DNA from: an uncultured Marmoricola sp.
GTDB taxonomy: Bacteria; Actinomycetota; Actinomycetes; Propionibacteriales; Nocardioidaceae
Direction of reading: 5' to 3'
Assembly (NCBI GenBank): GCA_937868455.1
Contig: CALMMO010000343.1
Location: 1-5,553 of the forward strand
DNA: 5,553 bases
The notes beneath the pieces were generated by a model. It did not search any database. It was not told the DNA's origin and worked only from the letters and a program-made list of their open reading frames with translations. Shown here one piece after another: positions 1 to 5,136 of this stretch (position 1 is its first letter; the number at the start of each line of letters is the position of its first letter). The position numbers and the translations under genes are program-made.

Positions 1-1
1 G

Positions 2-984
2 GACATTGGCGAGGCGCTCGCGAGTTTGGGCGGCGTGGCGCGCCGTCATCAGTTGATCGCGCTCACGTCTCGCCGCGCGTTTGAGCGTGCGGTGCGCTCA
101 GGCGCCGTAGTGCGCCTTTCCAATGGGAGGTTCGCGGCTGACTCTGACCAGGATGGGGCGAGTCTGGCCAGAGAGTGCGGGGGCTACCTGTGCATCTTGG
201 CTGGGAAGTGAAGTCTGTGGGTTTGCTACCCCACGTCATCTTCCCTCACTTCGCAAGAATCGATGCCTCGGCGCATTTTCAGCTCATCGTGCACCGCGCG
301 CGACTTGGACCCGATGACGTGGTCGGCCGGGCAACGTCACCTGATCGGACTCTAGACATGTGTGGGCGCGGTCTGCCTTTTGACGAGGCCTTGGCGATCG
401 CAGACTCTGCGTTACGGCACGGCTACAGCAATAAAAGGCTGGTGGCGCTGGCGGCGACGGCACGAGGTCCGGGATGTGCTCAGTTGCGTCGGGTGGCTGC
501 GCACGCAGATGCGCGATCGGCCAATCCATTTGAATCATGCCTGCGCGCAGCATGCCTCGAAGTCCCGGGCCTGCGAGTCCAACCCCAGCGCGTGATCGCC
601 TTGGTTGACAGGGATGTGCGACCCAGCCTTGTGGACCCAGAGTTGAGATTGGTCATCGAGGCCGATTCATTTGAGTTTCATGGCCATCGGGCTGCGCTCG
701 CGGCCGACACGATCCGATACAACGCGTTGGTCAGTGAGGGTTGGACCGTGCTGCGGTTTAGCTACGAGCAAGTCATGGGCCATGGGGACCAGGTGCGCGA
801 TGTCGTCACCTCTGTGGTGCAGCAGATTTCTAATCCGAGCGCCCGCCCCGGGTTGCGACAGCTGTCGACCGAGCTCAGGCCAGCAAAAGCACCACAGTCT
901 CAGCGACACACGCAGGCTTGGTTTGGCCCTCGATTTCGACGGTGTACTTCAACGTCAGTTGTTTGCCTGCTGGCAAGTCGGTGA
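2..984 (+). pseudogene. AbiEi-type HTH + DUF559 nuclease-like protein, frameshifted and 5'-truncated
   Basis: Two halves of one protein lie in different frames. From base 2 to 211 the frame reads an AbiEi-type winged-helix domain (GGVARRHQLIALTSRRAFER, then VVRLSNGRFA and ARECGGYLC) and stops with TGA at 209-211. From about base 193 another frame carries on with HLGWEVKSVGLLPHV and reaches a DUF559/Vsr-like PD-(D/E)xK domain: RPSLVDPELRLVIEAD, EADSFEFHG at 658-684, then GWTVLRFSYEQVM. In relatives I recall, a HLSAA-like segment of several residues joins these parts; here it is largely missing, so a small deletion that shifts the frame is likely. The start lies left of the window. Homology appears to end near base 840, and the last 110 bases run antisense into the hydratase gene, so the native stop may be lost too. 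Intact members are AbiEi-like antitoxin/nuclease-fold proteins of uncertain function. A sequencing error is the main alternative to real decay. Confidence 0.75.
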
Positions 985-1327
985 CTTCACCCATGGTCAC
1001 GTGTGCGCGCACTCGGGAACCGACAAGCACCGGGTTAGGGAATCGGACCTTGTTGACGCCGTAATTGAGTTTGGCGCCAGGGGTGTCGAGCGCGAAGACC
1101 TGTGAGCCAAGCCAGGGGACGAGCGACAAGGTGAGATAGCCGTGCGCGATGGTGCCGCCAAACGGGCCAGCAGCGGACTTTTCCACATCGACATGGATCC
1201 ACTGGAAGTCGCCGGTCGCTTCGGCGAACTTGTTCACCCGGTCTTGGTCAATTTCAACCCACTCGCTTGCCCCGAGTTCTTCCCCGGCTGCTGCGGTGAC
1301 CTCATCGAATGTGGTGAAGACGCGCAC
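875..1327 (-). CDS. MaoC-family (R)-specific enoyl-CoA hydratase, HtdZ/Rv0130-like
   Basis: A 150-residue single hot-dog-fold hydratase, predicted to hydrate trans-2-enoyl-CoA to (R)-3-hydroxyacyl-CoA in the cytoplasm. The hydratase-2 signature is present: FAEATGDFQWIHVD at residues 34-47 with the catalytic pair Asp40 and His45, followed by GPFGGTIAHGYLTLSL (54-69). The later NYGVNKVRFPNPVLVGSRVR and EGQTKPACVAE segments match my memory of M. tuberculosis Rv0130 (HtdZ) closely in order, spacing and length. The GTG start at 1327 was chosen because AGAGGAG sits 8 nt upstream and the protein then begins VRVFTTFDEV, as Rv0130 begins. The open frame runs further upstream to 1819 but is antisense to add there. 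The gene is divergent from the cupin with almost no spacer and its 3' end overlaps the broken DUF559 gene. Lipid or beta-oxidation use is inferred from the family; no partner genes are visible. Confidence 0.94.
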   Translation of the reverse strand: MRVFTTFDEVTAAAGEELGASEWVEIDQDRVNKFAEATGDFQWIHVDVEKSAAGPFGGTIAHGYLTLSLVPWLGSQVFALDTPGAKLNYGVNKVRFPNPVLVGSRVRAHVTMGEVTDLPAGKQLTLKYTVEIEGQTKPACVAETVVLLLA

Positions 1328-1335
1328 TATTTCCA

Positions 1336-1341
1336 CTCCTC
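1336..1341 (-). promoter_or_regulatory. Ribosome binding site of the MaoC-family hydratase
   Basis: GAGGAG on the minus strand, 8 nt before the GTG at 1327. It settles the start of the hydratase, because an in-frame GTG at 1336 overlaps this site and could not use it. The site lies inside the 21-30 bp gap to the divergent cupin gene. Confidence 0.75.
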
Positions 1342-1357
1342 TGATTGGATGCCTCTC

Positions 1358-1720
1358 ATGGCTGAACTTATCCCCGCCCCGACCCGCATCCCAGTGCCGG
1401 GGGGCAAGATGATCGATGAGTACGTCGGCAGGGTGAATTCTGCAACCGACGCGCTCAGCATCGCCCACATGGTCGCACCACCCAACTGGACTGAGCCGTT
1501 CCAGACACCGCGCTTTGATGAGTACACCCTTGTGCTTCGCGGCCAGGTGGTGGTCGATACCCCAGATGGAGTGCTGCAAGTTGTCGCGGGTCAAGCAATC
1601 TTGACCCGGGCAGGTGAGAGAGTTCGCTATTCGACTGGAGATCTGGAGACGGAGTACGTCGCAGTGTGTCTGCCCGCGTTCGCTCCCGAGTTGGCAAACC
1701 GAGATGAGGAGCAGGCATGA
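1358..1720 (+). CDS. Small single-domain cupin protein lacking the canonical metal-binding histidines
   Basis: A 120-residue beta-barrel cupin, probably cytoplasmic (no signal peptide or membrane segment). Motif 1 keeps the E(X)6G part (Glu55 to Gly62, in DEYTLVLRG), but the HxH pair is replaced by residues in EPFQTPRF (46-53). In motif 2 ([18 protein letters not shown], 77-94) the usual Pro, His and Asn positions are Arg84, Val89 and Thr93. It is therefore unlikely to bind a metal in the usual way and may be a binding or sensor protein, or use other ligands. The C-terminal [11 protein letters not shown] resembles small EutQ-like cupins I recall from actinobacteria. ATG at 1349 (MPLMAEL...) is an in-frame alternative start; neither has a clear ribosome site, so leaderless translation is possible. 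The stop overlaps the add start (ATGA), which implies co-expression with adenosine deaminase. The substrate is unknown. Confidence 0.88.
   Translation: MAELIPAPTRIPVPGGKMIDEYVGRVNSATDALSIAHMVAPPNWTEPFQTPRFDEYTLVLRGQVVVDTPDGVLQVVAGQAILTRAGERVRYSTGDLETEYVAVCLPAFAPELANRDEEQA
1587..1608. repeat. Perfect 9-bp inverted repeat inside the cupin gene
   Basis: Arms CGGGTCAAG (1587-1595) and CTTGACCCG (1600-1608) are separated by the 4-base loop CAAT. The RNA would form a stable hairpin in the second half of the cupin reading frame, over codons for AGQAILTR. No T-run follows, so it is not an intrinsic terminator. It may simply reflect codon choice. Confidence 0.6.
1706..1711 (+). promoter_or_regulatory. 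Ribosome binding site of add
   Basis: GAGGAG 5 nt before the ATG at 1717, within the last codons of the cupin gene. It supports the ATG at 1717 as the true start and allows reinitiation by ribosomes that end at the overlapping cupin stop (TGA 1718-1720). Confidence 0.75.
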
Positions 1721-2805
1721 GTTTGAGTGCAGAGGTGGTGCGCAGTGCACCCAAGGTGCTGTTGCACGATCACCTCGATGGCGGGGTGCGCCCAGCGACC
1801 ATCGTTGAGTTGGCGGCACAGATCGGTCATGCGCTGCCGGCGGACACTCCTGAGGCGCTTGGCACGTGGTTTGCTGAGTCGGCCGATAGTGGGTCGCTGG
1901 AGCGATACCTCGAGACGTTTGACCACACCGTTGCGGTGATGCAAACGGCCTCCGCGATTTCGCGGGTGGCTCGCGAGTGTGTTGAAGATCTGGCCGCTGA
2001 CGGGGTGGTCTACGCCGAGGTGCGCTATGCCCCAGAGCAGCATCTAGCCGTTGGTCTGACGCTTGAGGACGTCGTCGCTGCGGTGCAGGTCGGCTTTGAG
2101 GACGGCATGGCGAGCACGGGCATCGTCGTACGCCAGATCCTCACCGCCATGCGGCACCAGGCCCGCAGTCGCGAGATCGCGGAGTTGAGCGTGGCGTGGC
2201 GTGATCGCGGTGTCGCCGGGTTCGACATCGCCGGGGCGGAGGCGGGTTACCCGCCCACACGGCATCTGGACGCGTTTGAGTACCTCCAGCGCAACAACGC
2301 TCACTTCACCATCCACGCCGGCGAGGCGTTCGGGTTGCCATCGATTTGGCAGGCGATTCAGTGGTGTGGTGCAGATCGACTTGGCCATGGTGTGCGCATC
2401 ATCGACGACATCACCGTGAACGATGATGGATCGGTCGAACTTGGGCAGTTGGCGGCCTATGTCAGAGACAAGCGCATCCCACTGGAGATGTGTCCATTTT
2501 CCAACCTGCAAACGGGTGCAGCTGCCTCCATTGCTGAGCATCCGATTGGCCTGCTGACGAAACTGAGGTTCAGAGTCACCGTCAACACCGATAACCGGCT
2601 CATGAGCGGCACATCCATGACTCGCGAAATGACGGCGTTGAGCGAAGCCTTCGGCTATGGGCTCAGCGATTTGGAGTGGTTCACCATCAACGCGATGAAG
2701 TCAGCGTTCTTGCCATTCGATGAGCGATTGCGGCTGATCAACACGGTCATCAAGCCTGGCTACGCCGCGCTCAAGCAGCAAGCAGGCGACGTACCCGCGG
2801 GATGA
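1717..2805 (+). CDS. add: Adenosine deaminase
   Basis: A 362-residue cytoplasmic Zn-dependent amidohydrolase that converts adenosine and deoxyadenosine to inosine and deoxyinosine in purine salvage. All expected active-site positions are visible: HDH in [15 protein letters not shown] (His17, His19), [10 protein letters not shown] with His200 and catalytic Glu203, [10 protein letters not shown] with His224, and [13 protein letters not shown] with metal ligand Asp292. The length and many blocks ([50 protein letters not shown]) match mycobacterial Add as I recall it. NTDN in place of the animal/E. coli NTDD is also seen there. One odd residue is Phe261 in CPFSN, where CP(S/T)SN is usual. The ATG at 1717 has a GAGGAG site and overlaps the cupin stop, so the two are probably one operon. 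The 3' end overlaps the convergent LLM gene by 35 bp. A separate promoter was not recognised. Confidence 0.97.
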   Translation: MSLSAEVVRSAPKVLLHDHLDGGVRPATIVELAAQIGHALPADTPEALGTWFAESADSGSLERYLETFDHTVAVMQTASAISRVARECVEDLAADGVVYAEVRYAPEQHLAVGLTLEDVVAAVQVGFEDGMASTGIVVRQILTAMRHQARSREIAELSVAWRDRGVAGFDIAGAEAGYPPTRHLDAFEYLQRNNAHFTIHAGEAFGLPSIWQAIQWCGADRLGHGVRIIDDITVNDDGSVELGQLAAYVRDKRIPLEMCPFSNLQTGAAASIAEHPIGLLTKLRFRVTVNTDNRLMSGTSMTREMTALSEAFGYGLSDLEWFTINAMKSAFLPFDERLRLINTVIKPGYAALKQQAGDVPAG

Positions 2806-3820
2806 CCTCAGTGCCATAAAGGCGGATCGATTCGAGACGTTGGTCGTGGGGGAGTCCGCCCACGGAGTACTTCAACTGGAACCGTGAGAGCCCCAGCGTC
2901 CGGATCGCCCACACAATCTTGGTGGCCACCGTGTCAGGTGAACCGACGAAGATCGAACCTGTCGGGCTAGCGGCGTCCTTGAAGGCTGCAGGGGTGTACG
3001 GCGGCCACCCCCGCTCACGTCCCAAGCGGGTCCAGACTTCAGCTTGGTGGGGATACAACTGCTCGTGCGCTTCGGCATCGGTTGCCGCGACGTGACCCGG
3101 TGAGTGCATGGCGATGGGGAGTTCGCTGTGGCCGTACTCAGCCAATGCCCGGCGATAGAGGTCAGCCAGTTGCACGAACCCCGCAGGTGAGCCGCCAATG
3201 ACTGCCATCACCAGAGGCAGGCCGTACTGCGCGGCGCGCACAACCGACTGTGGGGTGCCGCCCACTGCAATCCAGGCCGGGACCTTGCCAGCGGTTGTGA
3301 TCGGGAAGGCCCGTTGTCCGGCCAAGGGGAGGCGGAAGGTGCCTTCCCAGTGGATCGGTTCCTCGGTTTGCAGGTGCGTGAACAGATCGAGTTTCTCGGC
3401 GAAGAGCCGGTCGTAGTCCTCGAGACGGAAGCCAAACAACGGGAACGACTCGATGAACGACCCGCGGCCCAGTTGGATTTCTGCCCGACCGTTGGAGAGG
3501 GCATCAAGGGTGGCGAAGCGTTCGTAGACACGCACTGGGTCATCTGAGCTCAACACGGTGACCCCGGTGCCTAGTCGGATGCGACTGGTGCGGGCAGCGA
3601 TGGCGGCCAAGATGACGTCTGGTTCGGAGATGGCGTAGTCGACGCGGTGGTGCTCGCCTAATCCGATGTAGTCGACGCCGACCTCATCGGCGAGTACGCC
3701 TTCGGCAAGCACCTCACGAATCACCTGGGGATGGGCGGCGAGGTCGCTTCCGGGCACATCGCCAAAGGTGTCGAGACCAAGGGTGGGGTGGGCACGGGTG
3801 CCAAGTGCGTCGTATGACAT
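2771..3820 (-). CDS. LLM-class flavin-dependent monooxygenase (Atu2307/SP_0267 type)
   Basis: A 349-residue luciferase-like TIM-barrel protein, predicted to be a reduced-flavin-dependent monooxygenase or oxidoreductase; its substrate is unknown. Visible family blocks are GLDTFGDV (15-22), [20 protein letters not shown] (44-63), [20 protein letters not shown] (80-99), [20 protein letters not shown] (111-130), [19 protein letters not shown] (179-197), GRERGWPP (267-274), [12 protein letters not shown] (291-302) and [15 protein letters not shown] (318-332). The run SSDDPVRV...[13 protein letters not shown] points to the LLM subgroup NCBI names Atu2307/SP_0267 rather than to an F420-dependent group, although the cofactor is not proven. 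The ATG at 3820 was chosen because the conserved domain begins right after it and the frame upstream is antisense-like and overlaps the preceding gene. It starts 10 nt after the C39-like gene stop, so it is probably co-transcribed with it; AGG-rich sequence at 3821-3836 can serve as ribosome site. Confidence 0.94.
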   Translation of the reverse strand: MSYDALGTRAHPTLGLDTFGDVPGSDLAAHPQVIREVLAEGVLADEVGVDYIGLGEHHRVDYAISEPDVILAAIAARTSRIRLGTGVTVLSSDDPVRVYERFATLDALSNGRAEIQLGRGSFIESFPLFGFRLEDYDRLFAEKLDLFTHLQTEEPIHWEGTFRLPLAGQRAFPITTAGKVPAWIAVGGTPQSVVRAAQYGLPLVMAVIGGSPAGFVQLADLYRRALAEYGHSELPIAMHSPGHVAATDAEAHEQLYPHQAEVWTRLGRERGWPPYTPAAFKDAASPTGSIFVGSPDTVATKIVWAIRTLGLSRFQLKYSVGGLPHDQRLESIRLYGTEVIPRVRRLLAA

Positions 3821-3830
3821 GACACCTAAC

Positions 3831-4391
3831 CTACCTAGGAAGGATCGCCAACCAAGGCCGAGTCCACGGCCCGACTTTGATTGAGTCGCGAGCGAAGTCA
3901 TCTCGCGTGATGTAGTCAAGCCCCCCGTGAGCCGGGTTGAAGGCGGTGAGCCGCTGCGCGTCAGCCTCAATCACCAACACAATGTGCTGCATCCACCGGT
4001 GATCGCCGACATAGAGCGGCGTCGGCTCGCCATTGGCGAGGTTGGCCACGATCTGGTCGAAGACCGCAGTGGGGTCTTTGGGACTGATCACGACGTTGCG
4101 GTAGCGCTTAGTCGGGTCGCCGTACCCCTCATGGCTGTGCAGCATTCGCACCATCGCCGCAGGACGAGTGCCTCCCCGCGCTGGCCACGGCAGTTGAGGT
4201 TTCCCTCGACTATCGAGCAGTGCGTTCGTCTTGCCCAGCACGCCAAGTGCGGCTTGTTGGAAAGCCTGAACCGGGTCGGGTGAGGAGAGAATCACCTCGG
4301 CGTACCAAGGGTGCCGAAGCATCTTCAACGCGACCAATGTGCAACTTCCGCAGGTGTTGTTGTCTGGTTGGCGCAACGGTGGAAAAGTCAC
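3831..4391 (-). CDS. Uncharacterised C39/papain-like Cys-His protein
   Basis: I recognise this as a hypothetical actinobacterial family with cysteine-peptidase features, not a named enzyme. With the GTG start at 4391 it has 186 residues. LRQPDNNTCGSCTLVALKML near the N-terminus places Cys14 at a helix start, as in C39/papain folds (Cys17 is a second candidate). YVGDHRWMQHIVLVIEAD provides His136 and LTAFNPAHGG provides Asn152, giving a plausible Cys-His-Asn order. There is no signal peptide or membrane segment, so a secreted protease is unlikely. The start is uncertain. ATG at 4541 forms an ATGA overlap with the kinase stop and gives 236 residues, but its extra 50 residues read through two 26-bp palindromes and do not look like protein. 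GTG 4391 lies within one palindrome with AGG 7 nt upstream; TTG 4376 is another option. The gene lies 10 nt before the LLM gene, suggesting shared expression. Peptidase activity is inferred only. Confidence 0.78.
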   Translation of the reverse strand: MTFPPLRQPDNNTCGSCTLVALKMLRHPWYAEVILSSPDPVQAFQQAALGVLGKTNALLDSRGKPQLPWPARGGTRPAAMVRMLHSHEGYGDPTKRYRNVVISPKDPTAVFDQIVANLANGEPTPLYVGDHRWMQHIVLVIEADAQRLTAFNPAHGGLDYITRDDFARDSIKVGPWTRPWLAILPR

Positions 4392-4409
4392 AAGTAAACC
4401 TGTGACTTT
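4384..4409. repeat. 26-bp palindrome, copy 1 (imperfect)
   Basis: Half AAAGTCACAAGTA is followed by half AACCTGTGACTTT; 11 of 13 base pairs match. It differs from copy 2 at 2 of 26 positions (4393 and 4396). It contains the candidate GTG start (4391, minus strand) of the C39-like gene and the AGG 7 nt before it. Confidence 0.92.
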
Positions 4410-4422
4410 GGAGCCTTGCGGG

Positions 4423-4432
4423 GGAGATCTCC
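4423..4432. repeat. Central 10-bp palindrome GGAGATCTCC
   Basis: A perfect palindrome whose centre is exactly the midpoint of the two flanking 26-bp palindromes. On the minus strand it contains AGGAG-like sequence, but no start codon follows at ribosome-site distance. Confidence 0.8.
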
Positions 4433-4445
4433 TGGGTAAAGCGTC

Positions 4446-4471
4446 AAAGTCACAGGTTAACCTGTGACTTT
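4446..4471. repeat. 26-bp palindrome, copy 2 (perfect)
   Basis: Half AAAGTCACAGGTT is followed with no spacer by its exact reverse complement AACCTGTGACTTT. A 13-bp perfect half-site with zero spacer is expected far less than once in a window this size (about 5553/4^13 under equal base use). Its centre is 62 bp from that of copy 1, close to six helical turns, so proteins bound at both would face the same side of the DNA. Confidence 0.95.
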
Positions 4472-4537
4472 TCTGCACCTGAAAGACCACTCCGCGCGCT
4501 CGATCAACCACCACGCGCAAGGGGGTCCAAAGGAGCT

Positions 4538-5128
4538 TCATGGTCGGGTTAACTGCTCAAGGAGTACTTCGGCTTCCCGGGCACTCATGGGGCGCGCACC
4601 GTGCGCCCGGGCGTCGGCCACGACTCGCGGTTGTTGGCGCATCAGACGCAGTCCGCGGCTAATCAGCACCCGGGCTGACTTGCGCTTCTCTCGCAGGTCG
4701 CGAGTGAGTCGACGGATGAAGGTCACCACGGGAGGTTGGGTGACGCAGATGGCCTCGAGCAGCAAGTCGCGGTTGCGCAGTTCTTCAACGAGATGGTGAG
4801 CGAAGATGCCTTCGGCCACGACGTACGCCGCCCCGCGCGCATCGAGTTGGTGAGTCCCGACCTGACGTGACTGGGAGATGTCGTAGTCGGGCACCTCGCA
4901 CGCGCCGCCAGAGCACAACTGCTCTAGAACGCCCATGGCGTCGGCTTGGCGCCAGCTTCGAGGGTCATCCCAGTCGACAAGCCCATCGGCGAGCCGGGGC
5001 AGGGCTGGGTCGTCGTGATCACGGTAGACGTCGTCGAGGCGCACTACAGGCACGCAAAGCCGACGAGCTAACAGGGTCTTTCCGGCCCCCGATGGGCCAG
5101 CCAAGATGATGACTTCTGCAGCGCTCAT
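4538..5128 (-). CDS. Uridine-kinase-like P-loop NTPase
   Basis: A 196-residue cytoplasmic kinase of the uridine kinase/nucleoside-kinase type. Residues 6-18 form the first strand and Walker A loop (VIILAGPSGAGKT; Lys17 and Thr18 for ATP/Mg). RLDDVYRDHDD (30-40) and LVDWDDPRSW (50-59) are the acidic substrate-side segments typical of uridine-kinase-like proteins. YDIS (82-85) and AAYVVAEGIFAHHL (100-113, with Glu106) follow. An Arg-rich lid-like stretch, IRRLTRDLREKRKS (138-151), is present, as is a basic C-terminal tail. Phosphorylation of uridine or cytidine is the family inference; the true acceptor is unproven because many actinobacterial paralogues with this label are untested. ATG 5128 begins 8 nt after the ALDH-like stop, suggesting one operon, although no strong ribosome site is visible. 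Its TGA overlaps an ATG (4541) opening the long version of the next frame. Confidence 0.9.
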   Translation of the reverse strand: MSAAEVIILAGPSGAGKTLLARRLCVPVVRLDDVYRDHDDPALPRLADGLVDWDDPRSWRQADAMGVLEQLCSGGACEVPDYDISQSRQVGTHQLDARGAAYVVAEGIFAHHLVEELRNRDLLLEAICVTQPPVVTFIRRLTRDLREKRKSARVLISRGLRLMRQQPRVVADARAHGARPMSAREAEVLLEQLTRP

Positions 5129-5136
5129 ATTCGAAG

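Larger units (their letters stand above)
4378..4479. repeat. Nested palindrome block: two 26-bp palindromes around a central 10-bp palindrome
   Basis: The block has overall dyad symmetry centred between 4427 and 4428. The outer palindromes (4384-4409 and 4446-4471) are centred 31 bp either side of GGAGATCTCC (4423-4432). Counting 4382-4473 as one hairpin, 37 of 46 opposed pairs are Watson-Crick and 3 are G-T. Beyond that, GGTG (4378-4381) can pair with CACC (4476-4479) across a 2-base bulge. No target-site duplication is evident. It lies between the kinase and C39-like genes. Possible roles are a two-site operator, an RNA switch or weak terminator, or a REP/MITE-like mobile repeat; the sequence does not decide between them. 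Confidence 0.9.

Noticed and set aside
1142..1357. Upstream extension of the cupin frame
   Set aside because: It is antisense to the hydratase coding sequence and does not read like protein; the cupin domain fits starts at 1349 or 1358.
1365..1370. Promoter -10 element TAAGTT for the hydratase on the minus strand
   Set aside because: It fits TANNNT about 38 bp before the GTG but has no recognisable -35 partner and lies within the cupin gene; such hexamers are common.
1328..1819. Upstream extension of the hydratase frame to 1819 (314 residues)
   Set aside because: The extra part is antisense to the cupin and add genes and has no family similarity; the GTG at 1327 has a proper ribosome site.
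2238..2252. Inverted repeat GGCGGGTTACCCGCC inside add
   Set aside because: It encodes the conserved AGYPP segment, so codon choice over conserved residues explains it.
3821..3840. DtxR/IdeR-like iron box before the LLM gene
   Set aside because: The minus strand has repeated TAGGT units resembling an IdeR half-site, but the opposing CTAACCTAA half is missing. The sequence is also explained by the end of one gene and the ribosome site of the next.
3821..3970. N-terminal extension of the LLM protein
   Set aside because: These 50 residues lie within the C39-like gene in another frame and precede the normal family N-terminus.
3927..4283. Plus-strand 118-codon ORF
   Set aside because: It is an opposite-strand shadow of the C39-like gene with no family features.
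4384..4471. CRP/FNR-type binding sites
   Set aside because: The palindromes contain TCACA and TGTGA, but in the everted order (TCACA, 8 bases, TGTGA) rather than the CRP order TGTGA, 6 bases, TCACA.
4384..4480. Intrinsic transcription terminators at the 26-bp palindromes
   Set aside because: The stems are only moderately GC-rich, the short T-runs form part of the stems themselves, and the genes on both sides point the same way. Weak termination is possible but not supported enough to annotate.
4593..4611. GC-rich inverted repeat in the 3' part of the kinase gene
   Set aside because: It is interrupted, short, within coding sequence and has no T-run; chance in GC-rich DNA is sufficient.
4464..4799. 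Plus-strand 111-codon ORF
   Set aside because: It is an opposite-strand shadow of the kinase, Arg/Ser-rich, with no recognisable domain.
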